A stretch of 36,922 nucleotides of DNA from Gammaproteobacteria bacterium (lineage in GTDB: Bacteria > Pseudomonadota > Gammaproteobacteria > S012-40), in contig JAOUHV010000028.1 of assembly GCA_029884425.1 (NCBI GenBank), forward strand, positions 1 to 36,922, read 5' to 3'. The notes beneath the pieces are model-generated. The model ran no database searches. It was not told where the DNA came from and saw nothing but the letters and a program-made list of their open reading frames with translations. Below are positions 31,632 through 36,922 of the stretch, piece by piece. The position numbers and the translations under genes were made by a program. Within the stretch, counting starts at the first letter, position 1. Every line of letters begins with the position of its first letter.

Positions 31632-31648
31632 TGCGCCTAAGTGGTGCA
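31632..31648. promoter_or_regulatory. NtrC-like enhancer site 1
   Basis: TGCGCC-TAAGT-GGTGCA matches the NtrC palindrome TGCACC-N5-GGTGCA at 11 of 12 defined positions. It lies about 128 bases before the predicted glnK transcription start. Confidence 0.7.
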
Positions 31649-31663
31649 TTTTTCACTCTGCGG

Positions 31664-31680
31664 CAGTTTATTTTGGTGCA
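31664..31680. promoter_or_regulatory. NtrC-like enhancer site 2 (one strong half site)
   Basis: GGTGCA at 31675-31680 is a full half site; the left half is degenerate. Its centre is about 32 bp (three helical turns) from site 1, the spacing seen for cooperating NtrC dimers. Confidence 0.5.
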
Positions 31681-31730
31681 TGAAAATGATCGGAAAAAAA
31701 TAATCAGACGTAACGTCATGAAAAAACTAG

Positions 31731-32162
<432 letters not shown>

Positions 32163-32187
32163 TGCGCAACCGTTCGGGAGTAAAACA

Positions 32188-33444
32188 ATGGAAGCAGTGA
32201 AAGAATTAAGTTATGCGTTGGACACATTTTATTTTTTGATGTCTGGCGCGCTGGTGATGTGGATGGCTGCGGGCTTTGCCATGCTCGAAGCGGGTATGGT
32301 GCGGGCAAAAAATACCGCTGAAATTTTGGCAAAGAACGTCGCGTTGTTCGCCATTGCCTGTGTGATGTATTTGCTGTTTGGCTACGCCATTATGTACGGT
32401 GGCGATGCGGGTGCCATTATTCCAAATTTTGGTGCGCTGATCGGTGACGATCACACCCAGGCTGCCGTTATCGCAGGTGGTGAAGGTGCGCCGTATTATT
32501 CGAAAATGGCCGACTTTTTCTTCCAGGTAGTGTTTGTTGCCACCGCCATGTCGATTGTGTCTGGTGCCGTTGCGGAACGTATGAAGCTGTGGGCCTTCCT
32601 CGGTTTTGCCGTGGTGATGACTGGATTTATTTATCCGGTGCAGGGCTTTTGGAAATGGGGCGGCGGATTCTTGAATGAATTGGGCTTCCTGGATTTCGCA
32701 GGCTCGGGCGTGGTGCATTTGTGTGGTGCAGCAGCAGCGCTGGCAGGTGTGTTGGTGCTGGGCGCGCGCAAAGGCAAATACGGTCCAAACGGTGAAATCA
32801 ATGCGATTCCCGGTGCAAACATGCCGTTGGCAACGCTGGGCACGTTTATTCTGTGGATGGGATGGTTTGGTTTTAACGGTGGTTCAGAGTTAAAAATCTC
32901 CGACGTGGGTGAAGCAAACTCGGTTGCGCAAGTGTTCGTCAACACCAACATGGCCGCTGCTGGCGGTGTGATTGCAGCGATGATTGTTGCCCGCTTGTTG
33001 TTTGGCAAAACCGATTTGACCATGGCGTTGAACGGCGCATTGGCTGGTCTGGTGGCGATTACCGCAGAGCCGCTGACACCCATGCCACTGACGGCAACAG
33101 CGATTGGTGCCGTAGGTGGTGCGCTGGTGGTGTTCTCCATCCTGGCGTTGGATAAATTGAAAATTGATGATCCAGTCGGTGCGATTTCTGTACACGGCGT
33201 GGTGGGTATCTGGGGCTTGCTTGCGGTGGTGTTGACCAATGAAAAAGCAACCATGGTTGCGCAATTGACCGGTATCGCGACGATTTTTGTCTGGGTATTC
33301 GGTGCCAGCCTGGTGGTGTGGTTGCTGCTGAAAGCGGTGATCGGTATTCGCGTCAGTGAAGAAGAAGAGTTCAACGGCGTGGATGTCGCCGAATGCGGTA
33401 TGGAAGCCTATCCGGAATTTACCGGCGGTCGCGGCGGCAAATAA
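32188..33444 (+). CDS. amtB: Ammonium transporter AmtB
   Basis: A 418-aa Amt-family channel with about 11 TM helices. The twin-His pore residues are visible in SGVVHLCGAAAAL and SVHGVVGIWGLL. The opening segment MWMAAGFAMLEAGMVRAKNT is typical. No separate cleaved signal peptide is visible, unlike E. coli AmtB. Start ATG 32188 is preceded by GGGAG; the frame extends back into glnK to 32137 but is not needed. GlnK should block the channel when nitrogen is plentiful. A strong terminator follows. Confidence 0.95.
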   Translation: MEAVKELSYALDTFYFLMSGALVMWMAAGFAMLEAGMVRAKNTAEILAKNVALFAIACVMYLLFGYAIMYGGDAGAIIPNFGALIGDDHTQAAVIAGGEGAPYYSKMADFFFQVVFVATAMSIVSGAVAERMKLWAFLGFAVVMTGFIYPVQGFWKWGGGFLNELGFLDFAGSGVVHLCGAAAALAGVLVLGARKGKYGPNGEINAIPGANMPLATLGTFILWMGWFGFNGGSELKISDVGEANSVAQVFVNTNMAAAGGVIAAMIVARLLFGKTDLTMALNGALAGLVAITAEPLTPMPLTATAIGAVGGALVVFSILALDKLKIDDPVGAISVHGVVGIWGLLAVVLTNEKATMVAQLTGIATIFVWVFGASLVVWLLLKAVIGIRVSEEEEFNGVDVAECGMEAYPEFTGGRGGK

Positions 33445-33471
33445 TCGCGAAAGATTCGCAAAGGAAAAATA

Positions 33472-33500
33472 AAAACGGGCACCTTGGGTGCCCGTTTTTT
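33472..33500. terminator. Intrinsic terminator after amtB
   Basis: AAAACGGGCACC (33472-33483), TTG, GGTGCCCGTTTT (33487-33498), then more T. The A run on the other side allows it to act also for the convergent gene at 33504. Confidence 0.9.
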
Positions 33501-33503
33501 ATT

Positions 33504-33965
33504 CTATGGTTTTAACCATTCATTCATGGCATCAACTTCGGCCTGTACCAGCGGTCTTCCCTGTGCGGCGACTTGTGTTACGTAGCGGGAAATATTATCC
33601 GGTGGTTGTTTGTTGTTGGTTTTAACAGCGGATGCTTCGGTCAAGCCGGCGATAGTTTTGTCTAATAACTTGCTTGGCTTCTCGATAAATTTAATGTGCA
33701 AGTCGTTGCCGACTACAAAAATAACAAAGGTAAAATAAGGGAAAAAATAGGTTGCCATGCCCCAGTCGGGTTCGGCCTCGGCCATCATCGGAATGATGAC
33801 CTTGATCACGAATGTCACGTAGACCACAACAAGCAGCGCCAGTGAAGAAGTGAAAATGATGTTCTTCTTGCGGTATGCCGCTCTTTCGGCAACCGCTTGG
33901 GCGCGTTTTTCGTTTAAAACATCGGCAGAAGGCGGTGCTGCATCAAAATCGATTTCAATCGGCAT
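33504..33965 (-). CDS. Small membrane protein of unknown function (two TM helices)
   Basis: A 153-aa protein. A polar N-terminus (MPIEIDFDAAPPSADVLNEK) is followed by two hydrophobic segments (FTSSLALLVVVYVTFVIKVII and MATYFFPYFTFVIFVV) and a hydrophilic C-terminal half of about 65 residues ending in VDAMNEWLKP. I do not recognise the family. Start ATG 33965 has AGGAACAG upstream; the frame extends to 34010. It is a single gene, convergent with amtB and sharing its terminator. A link to nitrogen metabolism is not evident. Confidence 0.6.
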   Translation of the reverse strand: MPIEIDFDAAPPSADVLNEKRAQAVAERAAYRKKNIIFTSSLALLVVVYVTFVIKVIIPMMAEAEPDWGMATYFFPYFTFVIFVVGNDLHIKFIEKPSKLLDKTIAGLTEASAVKTNNKQPPDNISRYVTQVAAQGRPLVQAEVDAMNEWLKP

Positions 33966-34312
33966 GGGCTGTTCCTGTTTGAGCTTATTATTTGAGCAGG
34001 ATTGTAGCAAAAAAGCCTAGGGAGCATGAGTCCAAGCAGGCAGAGGAGGCTGTCGCTCTGTGTGCCCAGCTTTTGCTGGATCAATCGGCTAGTGTGGCCA
34101 GAAGGGGGCAATTTCTCCCCTGTTACGGAAAAGTCTGAAATAAAAATGTCTTTATTATCAATGTGATAATAAATATCAGGGCGAATATTGGTCTAAAAGG
34201 TTATGCCTTTGTGACGCAATTGGGATTTTTATCCCAAATTTGTAAAGATCTCTGCGCGGTGGGCGATACAAGAGGTTGTACGTGATTCGGCACAACCTGA
34301 GAGGCAAATATC
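33966..34312. other. Intergenic region with three inverted repeats
   Basis: No gene is seen in these 347 bases. The left half is featureless. The right half, upstream of the lipoprotein gene, has three inverted repeats, at 34152-34172, 34220-34237 and 34273-34298. The last ends directly at the ribosome binding site GAGAGG (34299-34304). Confidence 0.6.
34152..34172. promoter_or_regulatory. Perfect 9-bp inverted repeat, possible operator
   Basis: TTATTATCA, ATG, TGATAATAA. It is not a Fur box (GATAAT units point outwards here) and not an FNR site (TTGAT-N4-ATCAA). The regulator is unknown. Confidence 0.4.
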
Positions 34313-35116
34313 ATGAAAGCAAAAAAGGCTCTATTTACTGCAATCGGTTTAGCAACCCTGGCCATGGCTGGCTGTAACGATGGTGGCAATAGTGCGGCCA
34401 CCTCCAGACTGAGCATGCTGGTGCAAAATAATGGCGTCACCGTGGCGAAGCCAACATTGGTCGGTGTCGCTGCGGCAACGGTCGCCCCGATTACCTTCAG
34501 CGATAGTGCGACAACTTTCACCATTACCGAAGCTCGTATGCATGTGCGAGATATCCGCATGGATACTATCAACTCAGATACACAAAGTGGCAGCACCTAC
34601 ACGGTTACTGGCCCGTTTGTGATGAATCTGCTGGACGGCAGCGCCTATCCTGCCAATGTTTCTTTTGCGGCGCCTGCGGGCAACTATCAGCGCGTCGATA
34701 TTCGTCTGGATGAAGCCAATCCTGGCGAGGGAGTGGTGAGCAATTCGGACGAGCTGGTTGGCAATGCGCTGATCATCAAAGGCACACATGATTACAACAG
34801 CGGCGGTACATTTACCCTGACAGTGAAGGTGACTGAAGACATTCGTCTGGCACCTACCAACGGCATTGTCATTGACAGCGATGTGGGTGCCAATGTGATG
34901 CTGACATACCGTGTTACCGACTGGTTGGAAAATGCTGCTATGCCGGGAACCATGATCAACCTGACTTCCTGCATTGCCGATCCGAATATGCACCTGGTTG
35001 ATGTAAACAATCACATCACGCTGAATGAAGGTACCCAATGTGCAGGTATTACCGAATCCATTGGTAACCTGATCAAAAACAACATGAAAAACAAATACGA
35101 TTTCAGTAATCTGTAA
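34313..35116 (+). CDS. DUF4382-like lipoprotein
   Basis: A 267-aa protein with a lipoprotein signal peptide: MKAKK, a hydrophobic core and the lipobox LAMAGC with Cys at residue 21, then Asn-Asp after Cys. The mature part is beta-rich. It includes FTITEARMHVRDIRMD near residue 75 and a later PAGNYQRVDIRLD, which resemble DUF4382 domains (xlteaxvxixxVxv... and paGxYxxIrLxl). Such proteins are exposed on the envelope and their role is unknown. It has two Cys near the C-terminus (SCIADP and TQCAGI) that could form a disulfide. It is a single gene with its own terminator and an unusually structured leader. Confidence 0.7.
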   Translation: MKAKKALFTAIGLATLAMAGCNDGGNSAATSRLSMLVQNNGVTVAKPTLVGVAAATVAPITFSDSATTFTITEARMHVRDIRMDTINSDTQSGSTYTVTGPFVMNLLDGSAYPANVSFAAPAGNYQRVDIRLDEANPGEGVVSNSDELVGNALIIKGTHDYNSGGTFTLTVKVTEDIRLAPTNGIVIDSDVGANVMLTYRVTDWLENAAMPGTMINLTSCIADPNMHLVDVNNHITLNEGTQCAGITESIGNLIKNNMKNKYDFSNL

Positions 35117-35133
35117 TTGTCTGCAAAATTATT

Positions 35134-35168
35134 AAAAAAAACCGGGCCGTTGTGCCCGGTTTTTTTTG
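35134..35168 (+). terminator. Intrinsic terminator after the lipoprotein gene
   Basis: An A run, ACCGGGC (35141-35147), CGTTGT, GCCCGGT (35154-35160), then T to about 35167. Confidence 0.9.
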
Positions 35169-35453
35169 GCTAAATTAATGCGAGCGGTGATGTTGGAGGC
35201 TGGGCGTCGTTTGGTTGTGCGCGGGTTGATGCATACGAAACCTGCGCATGTGGCGCAGACGCCTGAGCAAGGCACCAATATCGGCACAGGTTATGTGCTG
35301 ATCGCGCCATCGACGGATCCAGGTTGGATACCGTTATTTTTACATGCGGCTGCGGTGGTGAATGTCGCGGGCATGATGGATAAAATAAGCAATCATATGT
35401 CGGTCACGGTTGATGGTGATCGGGGTGTGGTGGAAATCGTGCGCAGTTCGTGA
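35166..35453 (+). pseudogene. Degraded C-terminal relic of a PEP-utilising enzyme
   Basis: An open frame of 95 codons from a TTG inside the preceding terminator, so it is unlikely to be expressed. Three blocks match the end of PEP-synthase/rifampin-phosphotransferase-type enzymes: VMLEAGRRLVVRGLM; GYVLIAPSTDPGWIPLFLHAAAVV; and MSVTVDGDRGVVEIV. Between the second and third blocks the usual segment of about 23 residues with the phosphohistidine (GG..sHGa..AReyGiPaV) is missing, and residues are also missing after the first block. The swivelling phosphohistidine domain can therefore not work. I call it the remains of a larger gene that lost pieces by in-frame deletion. Confidence 0.65.
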
Positions 35454-35612
35454 TTGATGGCGGTCTGTCCCGATTTTTGAAGTGCGAATGACGTAGGATG
35501 CGCCGTGCGCATCAGAGCAGAGAACTTGGTTAGAACGGTTTGCTCGGCATGCACTTGAATTACATTCGTCCGATTACGCTGCGCTAATCGGACCTACTTG
35601 CTAAGATTTAAA
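35454..35612. repeat. REP-like palindromes
   Basis: Two hairpins in an intergenic region without genes: GATGCGC-CGT-GCGCATC (35497-35513) and GTCCGATTA-N8-TAATCGGAC (35568-35593). The surrounding GTAGGATGCGCC and CGGACCTAC phrases are typical of short dispersed palindromes in proteobacteria. No other copy is seen in this window. Confidence 0.5.
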
Positions 35613-35657
35613 GTGTTACCCATGTGTCCGAACAAATGTTACCTGTGTCTCCGGTCT
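35613..35657. repeat. Dispersed 45-bp repeat, right copy (probable IS end remnant)
   Basis: It starts GTGTTACCCATGTGTCCGAA and ends in TGTCTCCGGTCT. It matches the copy at 75-120 with a few substitutions and a one-base length change, in the same orientation. Confidence 0.55.
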
Positions 35658-35886
35658 AAACAGTTTCACTTCATCCGGGCTACTTGCTTGGCGGCAGGGG
35701 GCGATGTCGCATGTTGAGCCGGCGGGGCCGACGGGCGACATTGGGTGTTAATTTAACAGATATTTACCGGGGTTTAGAAGTGGAAATTGGGGGGAATTCA
35801 TTCCCCGATATCATTTGCACTCCATGCGGAATACTTGCTTTCTCTTCTTGGCAATAGCGGCCTATCTTCCTTGTTAATTCTCAGTC
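35658..35886. other. Intergenic region, no gene seen
   Basis: The 229 bases between the repeat and the end of the TPR-like gene hold no supported gene. The inverted GGGGAATTCATTCCCC (about 35791-35806) is the only structure noted. Base composition becomes AT-rich towards the right. Confidence 0.4.
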
Positions 35887-36822
35887 TCATCCCCCTCCTA
35901 GGTAGCTCTTCAATTCATTATTTATCCTCGCTTCAAGCTCGACTGACCTTGTAGCCTTTTTCGCTTCTTTTAGTGCTCTTTGAAAAAAGTCTTTGCCAAT
36001 TTTCCGGTTAATTTTTCTCTCCATTATGGCTTGATAGAATAAAGAAATAGACAAGCCAAAGTGACTCTTTGTTATTTCAAAAAAGCTATTGGCCCTTTTA
36101 TACATATCTCTAGCCTGATCCAGCTTTCCTTCACAATAGAAAAACATTCCCATGGTGGCCGACAATACGGCTTTTTCTCGGTCGTTACTCGCTAATCTCG
36201 ATAGCGATAAAAACATTGGTTCTACATCAGAATGTTTTCCTAACAACAGTTTCGATACAATGTAGTTGTTCAGTGATGAGAATTTGTTATATACGATTAG
36301 ACCTAAGGATTCACTTATTTTACATACAAATTCGGGATCATCTAAAACTACTAAGCTTATATATCCGGCGTCTGCCAGAGCCCCACCACTAAAGGGCTGG
36401 AATTCATACAAATCCATTAGTGTGTCTCTGCACTTTATATAATTTTGCGCATGAAACTGTGCGATCGCATCAGCCTCAAGAGAGTAAATTTGTGAATTGT
36501 GTACGGGTATGGAGACCTTGTGCTGCTGTGATATCCACTTTAGCTGAGCAATCGTATTCTCTGTAGGGCTTATGGATGAATGAATCAGTAGTGGCTTTGC
36601 TTTTTTTATAGCCCCTGATTCCAGTTCTAGCGTTCCTATTGAGGCTGACAGCTCTGAAATGAGATGTGGTCGGTCGAGATAATTACTCACAAGCCTTTTT
36701 GCAACGGAGACATCCTCGCCCCCTATATGGAATGCTTTTCTTATGGCTATATCGGCACTTAATATTTCAGGATGAGATTTTAGTCGGCCAGTTCCTCGAA
36801 GCACGCGAAGTGTAGTGGTCAA
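35887..36822 (-). pseudogene. TPR-like helical protein gene, 5' end cut off by an IS3-family element
   Basis: The open frame has 311 codons, but its first codons (TTG, ACC, A..) lie inside the IS end at 36816-36835, so the original N-terminus is lost. The retained part is all helical with tetratricopeptide-like units, for example AVLSATMGMFFYCEGKLDQARDMYKRANSFFEITKSHFG split into two helices (about residues 219-257). It also has ISPTENTIAQLKWISQQHKV near residue 87 and a C-terminal RALKEAKKATRSVELEARI helix. No catalytic motif is seen. It is clearly AT-richer than the core genes, so probably acquired. Similar TPR regions occur in large accessory or defence proteins (some with an N-terminal PIN domain), but that identity is a guess. 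Confidence 0.55.
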
Positions 36823-36835
36823 CTAATTCCGGACA
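36816..36835. repeat. Terminal inverted repeat of an IS3-family element
   Basis: TGGTCAACTAATTCCGGACA starts with the TG typical of IS3-family ends and overlaps the stop codon of the transposase fragment. The element continues beyond the right edge of the window. Confidence 0.7.
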
Positions 36836-36922
36836 GTCGTTTAAGTTTTTCTTCTTTCGCCGCAGGCGAAAGGCCATCATTAGCCGCATGAGGACGCCGC
36901 TGGTTATAGTGCGCCATCAGGT
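36819..36922 (-). mobile_element. 3' end of an IS3-family transposase (OrfB), partial at the window edge
   Basis: The last 33 codons before a TGA at 36819-36821 read LMAHYNQRRPHAANDGLSPA followed by a short Lys/Glu-rich tail ending in LSGIS. The YNxxRPHxxxxGLSPxxxE pattern is the C-terminal end of the DDE integrase core in IS3-family OrfB transposases. The stop lies within the terminal inverted repeat, as in compact IS3 elements. The rest of the element is outside the window. Confidence 0.85.

Noticed and set aside
34152-34172. Fur or FNR box
   Set aside because: The GATAAT-type units are arranged in the wrong orientation for Fur, and the spacing does not fit TTGAT-N4-ATCAA for FNR.

Overview
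The window reads as gammaproteobacterial chromosome. The evidence is the linkage metG-rnfABCDGE-nth-DUF1841, the divergent metG/apbC pair, gltBD-hemE, glnK-amtB with a sigma54/NtrC control region, and ubiK next to yifB (comM). Protein style suggests a Chromatiales-like lineage, but I cannot name the species. No rRNA, tRNA or CRISPR was found. A moderately GC-rich housekeeping core (about 1.2-35.1 kb) is bordered by AT-richer accessory DNA at both ends.

Left edge (1-2.4 kb): an upstream terminator, one copy of a 45-46 bp repeat, a small cassette (BrnT-like protein, DUF4177 protein, extra YidD-like protein), then a RES/Xre toxin-antitoxin pair on the minus strand. From 2.5 to 7.8 kb on the plus strand: tmcA (tRNA ac4C synthesis), an exported FG-GAP/VCBS-repeat protein, a LuxR-type quorum-sensing regulator, a near-perfect lux box, and a 103-aa protein of unknown function that the lux box probably controls. 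No luxI is present.

From 7.8 to 14.9 kb on the minus strand: gltB-gltD (GOGAT) and hemE, with a good sigma70 promoter before gltB. From 15 to 17.1 kb: srkA, a YcgR-like PilZ protein and a small protein with a strong ribosome binding site. From 17.1 to 25.5 kb on the minus strand there is one long, tightly packed unit, metG-rnfA-B-C-D-G-E-nth-DUF1841, with several ATGA overlaps and a TATAAT promoter before metG. From 25.6 to 29.5 kb on the plus strand: apbC/mrp, dcd, a 75-aa orphan with an unexplained leader, an HD-GYP response regulator and a single-domain receiver.

From 29.5 to 31.6 kb (minus): a small orphan, yifB/comM and ubiK. From 31.6 to 33.5 kb (plus): glnK-amtB behind two NtrC-like sites about 32 bp apart and a -24/-12 promoter. 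Together with gltBD this gives the window a nitrogen-assimilation theme; HD-GYP and PilZ give a second, c-di-GMP theme. From 33.5 to 35.2 kb: a two-TM protein and a DUF4382-like lipoprotein whose leader carries three inverted repeats.

Right edge (35.2-36.9 kb) is eroded accessory DNA: a shrunken PEP-utilising-enzyme relic lacking its phosphohistidine segment, REP-like palindromes, the second copy of the left-edge repeat, a TPR-like gene cut at its 5' end by an IS3-family element, and the 3' end of that element's transposase. The most interesting untested unit is the LuxR solo, lux box and small protein.
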